A stretch of DNA of 64,000 nucleotides, taken from positions 62,001-126,000 of the forward strand of contig NZ_BAGB01000168.1 of NCBI RefSeq assembly GCF_000308615.1. Reading direction: 5' to 3'. The translations under genes were made by a program, and so were the position numbers. How positions within the stretch are numbered: position 1 is the first letter of the stretch; every line of letters starts with the position of its first letter. This DNA is from Nocardia jiangxiensis NBRC 101359. Its GTDB lineage: Bacteria > Actinomycetota > Actinomycetes > Mycobacteriales > Mycobacteriaceae. This document shows positions 43,815-53,084 of the stretch, one piece after another. The notes beneath the pieces are model-generated. The model saw only the letters and a program-made list of their open reading frames with translations. It searched no databases and was not told the DNA's origin.

Positions 43815-44588
43815 ATGGCTCAGCACATCGGCAGGGTCGCCGCGGTGACCGGGGCGGGGTCCGGAAACGGCAAAGCCATTGCCGAGATGCTCCTGGAGGA
43901 GGGGGCGCAAGTCGCGCTGCTCGACATCGCAGGCGATTCGATCGCTCAGCTCGCTCATGACCACGCCAACGCGGTGGCGGTGGAGGTCGACGTCGCAGAC
44001 GTCGAGTCGGTCCGGGCCGCTGCAGACCGTCTCCGAAGCGAGTTCGGGCACGTGGACATCCTCGTCAACAATGCGGGCATCGTCCGAGGGACGAACTTCG
44101 GGGAACTCAGCGTCGAGGAGTGGAACGAGGTGTTCGCGGTCAACTCGACCGGCCCATTCCTGGTCAGTCAGGCTGCGGCGCCACTTCTGGAGGCGGGCGC
44201 CGCTGCGCGCGGGGCCCGGGCGACGTCGGCGATCGTCAATATCACCTCGGTCGAGGCCCACATCGTCATTTCCAGCAGCGGCCATCCGCAGATTCACTAC
44301 AACGCATCGAAGGGCGCCCTTCACCAGTTGACACGGGCCCTGGCCGTCGAGTGTGCCGCGAGCCGTATACGTGTGAATGCGGTCGCGCCTGGTTTCATCG
44401 AGACCCCGTTCACCCGCCCGGTGCTGGGTAATCCCGAGGTCCTTGCCTGGCTATTGGAGCGCACCCCGTTGGGGCGGGTCGGGCAGCCGCAGGACGTGGC
44501 CGACGCGGTCTCATTCCTGGCTAGCGACAAGGCGAGCTGGGTAACCGGCTCGACCCTGTTCGTCGACGGTGGATGGACGGTGTACTGA
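43815..44588 (+). CDS. SDR-family oxidoreductase
   Basis: 257 aa. ATG at 43815 follows GAGGAGGATTTC. TGAGSGNGKAIAE (residues about 13-25), ILVNNAGIVRG, catalytic Ser in NITSVEAH, and YNASKGA (Tyr, Lys), with GGWTVY at the end. It is a classical NAD(P)-dependent alcohol/ketone oxidoreductase. It heads the operon SDR-GATase-P450-ferredoxin-reductase. Confidence 0.88.
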   Translation: MAQHIGRVAAVTGAGSGNGKAIAEMLLEEGAQVALLDIAGDSIAQLAHDHANAVAVEVDVADVESVRAAADRLRSEFGHVDILVNNAGIVRGTNFGELSVEEWNEVFAVNSTGPFLVSQAAAPLLEAGAAARGARATSAIVNITSVEAHIVISSSGHPQIHYNASKGALHQLTRALAVECAASRIRVNAVAPGFIETPFTRPVLGNPEVLAWLLERTPLGRVGQPQDVADAVSFLASDKASWVTGSTLFVDGGWTVY

Positions 44589-44589
44589 G

Positions 44590-45321
44590 ATGCCCCGACC
44601 GCTGATCGCTGTTTCGACCCCTATCGAGACACTTTCCACTCCATTTGGCGATCGGGACTGTACCAAGCTTGCCACGGCCTACACCGATGCCATCTACGCT
44701 GCAGGCGGCCAGCCAGCGATTGTCCCGGTTACTGCAGATCCCCCGCCAGATCTGCTGGCACGGTTCGACGGGCTCGTGCTGTCCGGCGGGGGAGATCTGG
44801 ATCCGCGGCTGTATGGCGAGGAGCCGGACTCCAGCGTCTACGGCATCCGGCCTGACCGTGACACGTTCGAAGTTGCTCTATATCACGACGCGGTTGCCCG
44901 TGAACTCCCGGTGCTCGCCATCTGCCGCGGCATGCAACTGGTCAACGTCGTGCACAGGGGTTCCCTCATTCAGCAGATCGAGGACGACACCGACCACTGG
45001 CAGACCATCGCCTCGCACGAGGCGGCACACAAGATCGAGATCAGCCCGGACACCCGACTGGCGGGAGTCCTTGGACAGGCCGTAGCCAGGGTCAACAGCT
45101 ATCACCACCAAGCGCTCAAAGACCTGGGTCTCGGCCTGCGCGTCGCGGCACGCTGTGGCGCGGTTATCGAGGCCATCGAGGCCGAGGACGCACCCGTGCT
45201 CGCCGTCCAGTGGCACCCGGAGCAGATGGCTGCCACAGACCAGCTCCAGCGTTCGCTCTTCGCGGCGTTCGTTAGTACCGCGGCTGAGTACCGGAACAAC
45301 ACGAAGCAGGAGATGAATTGA
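44590..45321 (+). CDS. Gamma-glutamyl-amide hydrolase, class I GATase (PuuD/AtdA2-like)
   Basis: 243 aa. Nucleophile Cys112 in LAICRGMQLVN; LSGGGDLDPRLYGE is the family signature; catalytic His and Glu lie in VQWHPEQM. PuuD-type enzymes release glutamate from gamma-glutamyl amines or amino acids; AtdA2 accompanies the GS-like enzyme in aniline degradation. Here the matching ligase is at 49596. It lies 1 nt after the SDR stop and its own stop overlaps the P450 start. Confidence 0.88.
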   Translation: MPRPLIAVSTPIETLSTPFGDRDCTKLATAYTDAIYAAGGQPAIVPVTADPPPDLLARFDGLVLSGGGDLDPRLYGEEPDSSVYGIRPDRDTFEVALYHDAVARELPVLAICRGMQLVNVVHRGSLIQQIEDDTDHWQTIASHEAAHKIEISPDTRLAGVLGQAVARVNSYHHQALKDLGLGLRVAARCGAVIEAIEAEDAPVLAVQWHPEQMAATDQLQRSLFAAFVSTAAEYRNNTKQEMN

Positions 45322-46484
45322 TGTCGGACAATCTGGTCGATCCGAAGGACTTCGACTTCCACGGCGCCTCTCTCGACAACATCTTCGAGACTTACGACGA
45401 CCTGCGGAAGAAGTGCCCAGTGGGCCGCAGTGACAAGCATGGCGGCTTCTGGTACATCATGAAGAACGAGGACATCTTCGCTGCTGAACAGGACCCCTCC
45501 ACGTTCGCGGTATCGCCGTCGATGCTGATGCCAGCGTTCGGCACCGACATGCCGCTCATCCCGATTGACATCGACCCGCCCGAGCACACCGACTACCGGC
45601 GTCTGCTTCTGCCGTTCTTCACACCGAAGTCGATAGCGAAGCTTGACGACGGCATGCACGACACGGCGCGCGAGCTGGCCGAGGAAATCGCCAAGCGGGA
45701 AATCGTGGATGTCTCGGCCATGTTCGCCAGGCCGATGCCCACGATCGTCTTCAGCCGTCTTGCCGGCTTTCCAGAAGCGGACTGGCCGAAGTTCGACCGA
45801 TGGATCGACGACATCATCTACGAGCGGACAGACAACCCCGAGCGCGCCTACAAGGCCGGGGCGGAGGTCATGGACTACTTCGGTGCACTGCTTGAGTCGC
45901 GCAAGGGCAAACCGTCGCAGGGCGACCTTATCGACGTGCTGCTCGAGGCTGAGATTCACGGCCGCAAGCTCAGCCACGACGAGCTGCTCTCCTACTGCTA
46001 CCTACTCTTTCTCGCTGGACTGGATACCACTGCGTGGGCGATACGTTCCAGCCTCTGGCATCTAGCTCAGGACCATGAGGCACAGGACCGCTTGCGCGAG
46101 GATCCCGATCTCATCCCGGCGGCGGTCGAGGAGTTCTTGCGGACGCTGTCCCCGGTTCAGGGGATGGCCCGCACCTGTATGAAGGACGCTGTCGTCTCAG
46201 GACAGCAGATCAAAGCTGGCGAAAGGGTCGTGCTGGTCTTCGGTGCCGGCAACCGCGACCCGGAGGCATATCAGGATCCGGACCGCATCATGATCGACCG
46301 CGAAGACAACCGCCACCTCGCCTTCGGGGGTGGCATTCACCGCTGCCTGGGATCCAATCTCGGTCGCCAGGAAGTCGTGATTGCGCTGGAGGAGTTCCTT
46401 GCCGCTGTCGAGGACTTCAGCCTCGCCGAGCCGGACCAACCGTGGCACGGCGTCGGGCCTCTCATGCTTGAGATCGGAGCCTGA
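45321..46484 (+). CDS. Cytochrome P450 monooxygenase
   Basis: 387 aa, full length. ATG at 45321 overlaps the GATase stop codon. I-helix FLAGLDTTAWA (near residue 233), ExxR in EEFLRTLSPVQ, and haem loop FGGGIHRCLGSNLGR with Cys342 as ligand. The N-terminal region IDIDPPEHTDYRRLLLPFF is typical of soluble bacterial class I P450s. It is followed directly by its ferredoxin and reductase genes. In morpholine and piperidine degraders a similar P450-ferredoxin-reductase set oxidises N-heterocycles. Here a gamma-glutamylated or free amine is a plausible substrate. Confidence 0.93.
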   Translation: MSDNLVDPKDFDFHGASLDNIFETYDDLRKKCPVGRSDKHGGFWYIMKNEDIFAAEQDPSTFAVSPSMLMPAFGTDMPLIPIDIDPPEHTDYRRLLLPFFTPKSIAKLDDGMHDTARELAEEIAKREIVDVSAMFARPMPTIVFSRLAGFPEADWPKFDRWIDDIIYERTDNPERAYKAGAEVMDYFGALLESRKGKPSQGDLIDVLLEAEIHGRKLSHDELLSYCYLLFLAGLDTTAWAIRSSLWHLAQDHEAQDRLREDPDLIPAAVEEFLRTLSPVQGMARTCMKDAVVSGQQIKAGERVVLVFGAGNRDPEAYQDPDRIMIDREDNRHLAFGGGIHRCLGSNLGRQEVVIALEEFLAAVEDFSLAEPDQPWHGVGPLMLEIGA

Positions 46485-46486
46485 TC

Positions 46487-46696
46487 ATGCCTGTTGTGAG
46501 AGTTGACAGCGATCGTTGCCAGGGCCATGCTCGCTGCTTGGCGTTCGCACCGGACACCTTCGACTTCGATGACGAGGGGTACGCCTCCGTACCGGAGGAT
46601 CGGGACAGCTACGTCGAGATACCCGATAGTGTCCGGCAGGCTGCGGCAGGTTGCCCCGAGAGAGCCATCGCGATCCTAGGCGACACTGCATCATGA
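46487..46696 (+). CDS. [3Fe-4S] ferredoxin partner of the P450
   Basis: 69 aa, two bases after the P450 stop. Cys11, Cys17 and Cys56 in DRCQGHARCLAF and GCPERAIAI match the C-x2-H-x2-C single-cluster type found with actinobacterial P450s. Its last codons overlap the reductase start. Confidence 0.92.
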   Translation: MPVVRVDSDRCQGHARCLAFAPDTFDFDDEGYASVPEDRDSYVEIPDSVRQAAAGCPERAIAILGDTAS

Positions 46697-47871
46697 GTAC
46701 CACCCGTCAGATCATGGTGGTGGGGGCCTCGGTGGCGGCCGCAGCCTTCATTGGGCAGTTGCGTGCCGACGGCTACGACGGCAGCGTGGTGGTCGTCGAG
46801 CGTGATCCGGACATGCCCTACGACAGGCCGCCATTGTCGAAGGAGTTCCTGACCGCCTCGGAGGCACGCCCCGAAGCGCCATGGTGGACAGGCGGATGCG
46901 ATATCGTCCGCGGTGTCGCGGAACGCGTCGATCCCGCGAACAGGGCGCTTACCGTGCGAAAGTCAAGCGGTCAGATCGACGAATTGATGGCCGACCATCT
47001 GGTCGTTGCGACTGGTTCGGATCCGGTCAGGCTCCCTGGCCAGCCCGATGGTGTCATGTCGCTCCGTACCGCGGCGGACGCGCGGGCGGTACGCGAAAAT
47101 GCCCGTCCCGGTCGGCGGGCTGTGGTGCTCGGTGCGGGAACGGTGGGTACCGAACTGGCATCAAGCCTGTCCGCGAGCGGCACCGACGTGGCGCTCGTCG
47201 ATCTTGCCGACCGTCCCCTCGATCGGTTCTTCGCAGGCCACCTCGGAGACGAGGCGGCCGAGTGGATCCGCTCTGGCGGAGTGCAACTTCATCTGAGCAC
47301 CCGAGTCGGCGAGATACACCGCCGCTCCACCGGATGGGTGATCGAGACAGACGGCCCCACACTCACCGAGGCTGACCTGGTCGTCTGTGCGGTGGGGACC
47401 AGGCCCGCCCTCGCCTGGCTCGATGGTCTGGACCTCGACACCCGCGACGGGGTCGCGTGCGACGCGAGCGGAGCGGCACTCACCAACGGCGGCGACATCG
47501 TTCCCGGGCTCCATGCGATCGGCGATGCCGCGCGCTGGACCGGTGCCGAATATCGCAGGGAAGACTGGACCTCTGCCCAACTTCAGGGGCGGCACCTCGC
47601 GCGGCGGCTGAGCGGCCTGACACCGTTGGTCAACCCCTCCGCCGAGCGTCCCTACTTCTGGAGTCGCCAATTCGGTCGTCGTATCCAGGTCCTGGGCAAA
47701 CCAGTGCGCGAGGCGACGCTGGTCACCCACGTCCAGGATCCGGAAGAGGCCGCAGCCTTCTACACCCTGGAGCACGACGGCGATACCGTCGCCTGGATTT
47801 CGATCAATCGACCCCGCGAATTCGCGCTGGCACTTCGTGGCGCCGTCGCCGGATCGAGGAAGGTGACGTAG
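46693..47871 (+). CDS. FAD-dependent ferredoxin reductase
   Basis: 392 aa. ATG at 46693 overlaps the ferredoxin stop. FAD motif MVVGASVAAAAFIGQL (GxSxAA variant), PYDRPPLSKEFL, the NADH motif VVLGAGTVGTELASSL and the second FAD site DIVPGLHAIGDAARW. The putidaredoxin-reductase type; it transfers electrons from NAD(P)H to the ferredoxin and P450. Confidence 0.92.
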   Translation: MSTTRQIMVVGASVAAAAFIGQLRADGYDGSVVVVERDPDMPYDRPPLSKEFLTASEARPEAPWWTGGCDIVRGVAERVDPANRALTVRKSSGQIDELMADHLVVATGSDPVRLPGQPDGVMSLRTAADARAVRENARPGRRAVVLGAGTVGTELASSLSASGTDVALVDLADRPLDRFFAGHLGDEAAEWIRSGGVQLHLSTRVGEIHRRSTGWVIETDGPTLTEADLVVCAVGTRPALAWLDGLDLDTRDGVACDASGAALTNGGDIVPGLHAIGDAARWTGAEYRREDWTSAQLQGRHLARRLSGLTPLVNPSAERPYFWSRQFGRRIQVLGKPVREATLVTHVQDPEEAAAFYTLEHDGDTVAWISINRPREFALALRGAVAGSRKVT

Positions 47872-47873
47872 GT

Positions 47874-49475
47874 ATGACATTCGTCATCACGCAAGGGTGC
47901 TGCGATGACGCATCTTGTGTCTCGGTCTGTCCGGTGCAGTGCATCCGCCCACGGCCCGGCGACCCGGACTTCAAGACGACCGAGCAGCTCTACATCGATC
48001 CAGCGACCTGTATCGACTGTGGGGCCTGTATGGACGAATGTCCGGTCAACGCCATCTACCCAGAATGGGACCTGCCCGACCAGCATTCCGAGTTCCTCGA
48101 GATCAATTCGGACTACTTCGCCATGAACCCGAACGCGGTGTGTTCTCCGCCTCAGTCACCGACCCGTAGCCTCCCCGCCGAACGGCCGTCGCTGTCCGTC
48201 GCGGTGGTGGGCACCGGGCCTGCCGGATGCTACGCCGCGACCGAGCTCAGCGATATCAACGGCGTGACGGTTTCGATATTCGACCGGCTCCCTACGCCCT
48301 TCGGGCTCGTTCGCTCCGGAGTTGCGCCCGATCACGCGGCCACCAAGCAGATCACGAAGCGGTTCAACGGACTGTTCTCCCGGCCGAATGTGCAGGCCTA
48401 CCTGAATGTGGAGGTCGGGCGTGACATCAACGTGAGTGAACTGCTCGAGCATCACCACGCGGTGATCTGGGCCGTCGGCGCGTCGGATGACCGCAAGCTG
48501 GGAATCACCGGCGAGGACCTCCCCGGCTGCGTCTCCGCACGCGAGTTCGTCGCCTGGTACAACGGCCACCCCGATGCTGTCGACCACCGCTACGATCTCG
48601 AGAGCAAACGCGTGGTGGTGATCGGCAACGGCAACGTCGCCGTCGATGTCGCTCGCCTGCTCGCCAGACCGGTTGGCTCCCTCGCCCGCACGGATGCTGC
48701 CGATCACGCCATCGAAGCCTTCCGGGCGAGTGCGGTCGAAGAAGTTGTCGTCACGGCGCGACGAGGGCCGGAGTCCGCCGCCTACACCACAGGAGAGATG
48801 GTCGGACTGCGCCACGTCGACGGTGTCCAGCTCGCCGTCCATGAGGACGAGGTCAACGATGCAGTCGCCAGTAGCCCCCTGGTCGCGCGGACTGTCGGCA
48901 GGATCTTCCAACCCGCGACGTCTGGACAGGATCGGACGATCACGTTCCGGTACGGGTTGACTCCATGCGCGATTAACGGCGACGAGCGCGTCCGATCCGT
49001 GACTTTTCGGCGTCCGGACGGAACGAATGAAGAAATCGAGACGGGACTGGTCATCCGGGCGATCGGCTTCCGGGGGCGTCGCGTCGACGGGCTTCCGTTC
49101 GACGAGCGAGCTGGGGTCGTCCCGAACGTCGCAGGTAGCGTACACGACCCTGAGACCGGCGAGCCCGTGGTGGGGGTGTATTGCACCGGTTGGATCAAGC
49201 GCGGGGCGACTGGCGTCATCGGCACGAACAAGGTGGACTCGGCAGAAACGATCGGTTCGCTCCTCAGCGACTTCGCCGCCGGACGACTGCCCACACCTGT
49301 CGGAGGCCAGGACATACTTGCGGCCTTGCTTCATGAACGCAAGCCCGACCTCGTTGACGGCGAGGGATGGCAGCGTATCGACCGGGCTGAACGGAAGGCC
49401 GGCCGCAAGGCGCGGAGACCGCGACAGAAACTCGTCACAATCGCCGAACTCCTCGCGGCATCCCGCCGGGAGTGA
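47874..49475 (+). CDS. 7Fe ferredoxin fused to ferredoxin-NADP reductase (FprB-like)
   Basis: 533 aa. Residues 1-70 are a two-cluster ferredoxin (CCDDASCVSVCPVQCI and CIDCGACMDECPVNAIYP). From about 105 an adrenodoxin-reductase-like domain follows: VAVVGTGPAGCYAATEL, PTPFGLVRSGVAPDH, VVVIGNGNVAVDVARLL and the C-terminal GWIKRGATGVIGTNK. Starts 2 nt after the other reductase. Two different reductases for one P450 is unusual; this one may serve a different acceptor, for example the dehydrogenase-like enzymes, or link to NADPH. Confidence 0.92.
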   Translation: MTFVITQGCCDDASCVSVCPVQCIRPRPGDPDFKTTEQLYIDPATCIDCGACMDECPVNAIYPEWDLPDQHSEFLEINSDYFAMNPNAVCSPPQSPTRSLPAERPSLSVAVVGTGPAGCYAATELSDINGVTVSIFDRLPTPFGLVRSGVAPDHAATKQITKRFNGLFSRPNVQAYLNVEVGRDINVSELLEHHHAVIWAVGASDDRKLGITGEDLPGCVSAREFVAWYNGHPDAVDHRYDLESKRVVVIGNGNVAVDVARLLARPVGSLARTDAADHAIEAFRASAVEEVVVTARRGPESAAYTTGEMVGLRHVDGVQLAVHEDEVNDAVASSPLVARTVGRIFQPATSGQDRTITFRYGLTPCAINGDERVRSVTFRRPDGTNEEIETGLVIRAIGFRGRRVDGLPFDERAGVVPNVAGSVHDPETGEPVVGVYCTGWIKRGATGVIGTNKVDSAETIGSLLSDFAAGRLPTPVGGQDILAALLHERKPDLVDGEGWQRIDRAERKAGRKARRPRQKLVTIAELLAASRRE

Positions 49476-49595
49476 TCTGCATCATGCCGTGCGTGTGGCA
49501 CAGGGCACGCGCCAAGCGTGTACTCCTGGTCCATCCCCGGCCGCCCGGGTTGGACCTAACATCGACGAAACTCCAGCAGAAAACGAGGTAGAACA

Positions 49596-50981
49596 GTGTT
49601 CCTGAACGATTCTGAAACCCTGAGCAATGTGGACCCTAGGGCCTTCGTTGAGGAACATGGCATCACCACTTTCAAAGTAGGTGCCGTCGACATCGACGGG
49701 CTCTGGCGCGGAAAACGGATCGCGGCTCCCTACTTCCTCGAGAGCGTCGCCAGCAAGGGCACCAACATCTGCAACATCCTCTTCGGATGGGACCTGCAGG
49801 ACGAGCCGATCTCGGGGTTGACGTACACCGGCTACCAGTCCGGTTACCCGGACGTGACACTTGTGCCCGACCTGTCGACCCTCAAGTTGGTTCCCTGGGA
49901 GCCGGGGACTGCATCGGTTATCTGTGACATCCATTCCGTTGATGGATCGCCCCTCGAGTTGTCGCCTCGCCAACTCCTTCGCCGGGTTCTGGCCCAGGCC
50001 GAGCAGGCCGGATTCACCGCCCAGTGCGGATACGAACTCGAGTTCTATCTGCTCAAGGGCACTGCCGACGAGCTGGCTGCCCGCCGATTCCGAGACCTCG
50101 AGCCATTCAGTCGGGGCAATCACACCTACAGCATCTTCCGCGATACAGCCTCAGAACACGTTCTGCGTGAGATCCGGGAGCAGTTGGCGGCCTACGGTAT
50201 CTACATCGAAGCCAGTAACAGCGAACACGGCCCCGGGCAGTTCGAGATCAACATGCGTTACTGCGACGCACTCCATGCCGCAGACAGCGCGATGCTGCTC
50301 AAGCACTCGGTCAAGGAGATCGCCGCCCAGCACGGGTACACGGCGTCCTTCATCGCGAAACTCAACCAGGACTGGGACGGCTCCTCGGGACATTTGCATC
50401 AGAGCCTGGTGACGACGGCTGACGGCTCCGTCGCGTTCGCCAATGCTGAAGATGAGGTCAGTCTGAGTGCGGTCGGGAACGCTTACATGGCCGGTGTGAT
50501 CGACCTGGCCAAGGAGATGACCGCTCTGTATCTGCCGACCGTGAACTCCTACAAGCGGATTGCGGGTACGGCCTGGGCGGGTTCCAGTGCGACGTGGGGG
50601 TTCGACAACCGCACGGTTGCGCTGCGAGCGATCCCCGGGGCTGGAGCATCGGCACGTATCGAGAACCGGATCGCCGGGGCGGACGCGAACCCACACCTGG
50701 TGATCGCAGCCAGCCTGGCGGCCGGACTCCACGGCATCGCGAAGGGACTCACTCCGCCGCCACCGATCGTGGGAAACGGGTACGCGCAGGTCACTGCAGA
50801 GACGAAGCTGCCCCACACACTCGACGAAGCAACGCGGGCCCTCGCGGCCAGCAACACCGTCCGGGCTCTCTTGGGCGCGGGTTTTGTCGACCACTTCGTT
50901 GAAACCCGCAAGTGGGAGCTCCAGCAGTTCATGGGAGCGGTCACGGACTGGGAGATCGCGCGTTACCTCGAGCACGTGTGA
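49596..50981 (+). CDS. Gamma-glutamyl-amine ligase (glutamine-synthetase-like, PuuA/IpuC type)
   Basis: 461 aa from GTG at 49596. GS motifs: CGYELEFYLL (metal Glu), EHGPGQFEINM, SGHLHQSL, PTVNSYKRI and the C-terminal RIENRIAGADANPH. Length and the lack of an adenylylation-type Tyr loop place it with PuuA, IpuC and gamma-glutamylanilide synthases rather than GlnA. It would couple glutamate to an amine with ATP, a protective activation step. Genomic pairing with the GATase at 44590 supports that. Confidence 0.88.
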   Translation: MFLNDSETLSNVDPRAFVEEHGITTFKVGAVDIDGLWRGKRIAAPYFLESVASKGTNICNILFGWDLQDEPISGLTYTGYQSGYPDVTLVPDLSTLKLVPWEPGTASVICDIHSVDGSPLELSPRQLLRRVLAQAEQAGFTAQCGYELEFYLLKGTADELAARRFRDLEPFSRGNHTYSIFRDTASEHVLREIREQLAAYGIYIEASNSEHGPGQFEINMRYCDALHAADSAMLLKHSVKEIAAQHGYTASFIAKLNQDWDGSSGHLHQSLVTTADGSVAFANAEDEVSLSAVGNAYMAGVIDLAKEMTALYLPTVNSYKRIAGTAWAGSSATWGFDNRTVALRAIPGAGASARIENRIAGADANPHLVIAASLAAGLHGIAKGLTPPPPIVGNGYAQVTAETKLPHTLDEATRALAASNTVRALLGAGFVDHFVETRKWELQQFMGAVTDWEIARYLEHV

Positions 50982-51048
50982 CCGGATTCTCCGGGCCATA
51001 ACGTCGGTTGGTGGGCCAGTCTCTGGGACCCTGACGGAAAGGGACGAT

Positions 51049-52923
51049 GTGACACATCAAGACAGGCCGTTCGCAGAGGACGTCAAGGCGCTGCGGCACG
51101 CATTGGCCGCTGCGGAGCGCCGCGCGGCGACCCTCGCCGAACTCGCCGTTCTGATGAGCCAAGGCCGCGATGCACTAGCACTCGCACAGCGCGCCGTCGA
51201 ACTGACAGCGCGGGCGACCAAAGCCGCCGGAGCCTACGTGTACCTGTGGGACCGCGACGAGGAACGGCTGGTTCTGCGTGCGGCAACCGAAGGATGGCAG
51301 CAAGGTCACATCGGGCAGATCCGGCTCCGAATCGGTGAGGGGCTGACCGGTTGGTCCGCGCTGATGCGCCAACCGGTCGTCGTGGACAACGACCCTGCGC
51401 AGGACCCTCGATCCAAGCCTTTCCCCGAACTGCGAGAGTCAGCTTTCAAGTCGATGGTTGCCGTACCGATCGTCGCGCCGGGCGAAGAGGTCCTCGGTGT
51501 CTTCTCGCTCTACGCTCTGACAGAGGCCGCATTCCGGTCGTCTGACGTCAGCCTGGCCACCGAGGTGGGCTCATTGCTGGCCAGCGGGCTGATCCAGGCC
51601 GAGACCCTCACTCAGCTGCAAGTCCAGTCGACTGCGGCGCGGTTTCTTCACGACCTTCCTCATAACGCGTGGGATTCGTTACCGCAATGTCTGCGCATCA
51701 TGGCCGAACTGTGCGCAGCCGATCTCGACGCCGATCTTTGCCTGCTCGAGGTGATGGCGGACCGCACCGTCGCCAAAGGGACGGTCGACGCCGTGTACGT
51801 CAGCAGGCGGCTATCTTCCACTCATCCGGGAATATCGGCAGTGGCCGAGCAGGACAAGGCGGCGCTGACGGCACTGCTGCGCGGCTCGGACCTGTCTCGG
51901 TTGCGGATCCCGCTCGGGGCACCGGCTCCGATCGGGGTGGTCACGGTCTACCGCTTTCGCCGGTTCACCGATCGGGACGTGATCCTCTTGGAGGCGATCG
52001 GAGCCCAGGTCGCCTATGGTGCACTCTCTCTGATCGGTGCTGCCGGTCTGCGCCCCCTCCGGGATCAACTGCTCGAGGCCGGAACGCCGGAAACCACCGA
52101 GGCGATGCTGCTCGGCATGGGCTGGAAACGGCGTACGACCACGACGGCGGTGCTGCGAGTCCGGACGACTGCGACCGCCGACCAGGCCGCGGGGACCGAC
52201 CGGGTCCGAGACCTCATCGCCGAGACCGTGCGCCAGCCCGGTAGGCGCGTTGAGATTCTGGGCGATGCCGGGCAGTTCGTACTTCTGGCAGAGACCCCTG
52301 ACCAGGCTGCCCGCGATGTCCTCGCCCACCGTTTGGCTGAGGTGCGGGTTCGCCCAGGCGTCATCGTGTCTGTCGGGGTGGGCGAGCTGGCACGAACTCT
52401 CCCAGAGGTTCATCGCTCGTTGCGGCATTCCGCGACTTCTGCACACTGGGCCACTCTTATTGAGTCCAACGGCGTCGTCAGGTTCGAGGAAGTGGCTCAC
52501 CTTCGGATGTTGCCGGGAACGGCACTGGCGATGTCGAGTTCGTTGCGGTCTTACCTGGGTCTGTTGGAGCCGGTCGTGGACTACGACCTCGCGAACCGCA
52601 CCGACTTGGCACAGACTCTGGAGGTGTTCTTCGCCCAGGGCGGATCCGTTGCCCGTGCATCCGAGACACTGTTCATCCACCGCAACACTCTGCGCCAGCG
52701 GATTCAGCGGATCGAGGAACTGATCGGGCACTCACCCGAGACGTTCGAGGACTGGATCCTGGCAGGCCTTGCCACGCGACTCGCGCGACAGGCCAGAGGC
52801 GAACTCGAGGACAGCGCCGCTGGCCGATCACCCGAACGGTCCTCGTGCGGCGGCGCAATCCCTGACGAGTCTTGCCATGACGCCACATCCTGCCAGCACG
52901 CTGACCACGCGGTTGGCAATTGA
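51049..52923 (+). CDS. GAF-domain PucR-type regulator
   Basis: 624 aa from GTG at 51049 with GGAAAGGG upstream. Residues about 30-180 form a GAF domain (GAYVYLWDRDEERLVLRAAT, IGEGLTGWSALMRQPVVV, SMVAVPIVAPGEEVLGVF). The C-terminal PucR HTH_30 is TLEVFFAQGGSVARASETLF with IHRNTLRQRIQRIEELIG. Such regulators often activate amine, purine or aromatic catabolism upon ligand binding. It lies between the GS-like gene and the permease, so it likely controls this cluster. Confidence 0.88.
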   Translation: MTHQDRPFAEDVKALRHALAAAERRAATLAELAVLMSQGRDALALAQRAVELTARATKAAGAYVYLWDRDEERLVLRAATEGWQQGHIGQIRLRIGEGLTGWSALMRQPVVVDNDPAQDPRSKPFPELRESAFKSMVAVPIVAPGEEVLGVFSLYALTEAAFRSSDVSLATEVGSLLASGLIQAETLTQLQVQSTAARFLHDLPHNAWDSLPQCLRIMAELCAADLDADLCLLEVMADRTVAKGTVDAVYVSRRLSSTHPGISAVAEQDKAALTALLRGSDLSRLRIPLGAPAPIGVVTVYRFRRFTDRDVILLEAIGAQVAYGALSLIGAAGLRPLRDQLLEAGTPETTEAMLLGMGWKRRTTTTAVLRVRTTATADQAAGTDRVRDLIAETVRQPGRRVEILGDAGQFVLLAETPDQAARDVLAHRLAEVRVRPGVIVSVGVGELARTLPEVHRSLRHSATSAHWATLIESNGVVRFEEVAHLRMLPGTALAMSSSLRSYLGLLEPVVDYDLANRTDLAQTLEVFFAQGGSVARASETLFIHRNTLRQRIQRIEELIGHSPETFEDWILAGLATRLARQARGELEDSAAGRSPERSSCGGAIPDESCHDATSCQHADHAVGN

Positions 52924-53084
52924 AGACCTGACCGCTCCGACGATCGGAACTGCGAACACATCGCGCACTCGATATGGCCCACGGCCGTGAGTGTCGCGAG
53001 CCGCCCGTCATAGATTCGGTGTGGTCCCCAACAGTGCTCGTCTCATCGAGTGACGTGCCTGACTGTCCGAGGAGACGAATTTAC

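Noticed and set aside
49596..50981. Ordinary glutamine synthetase (GlnA) for nitrogen assimilation
   Set aside because: PuuA/IpuC-like length and context with a GATase hydrolase, permease and P450 system favour amine catabolism.
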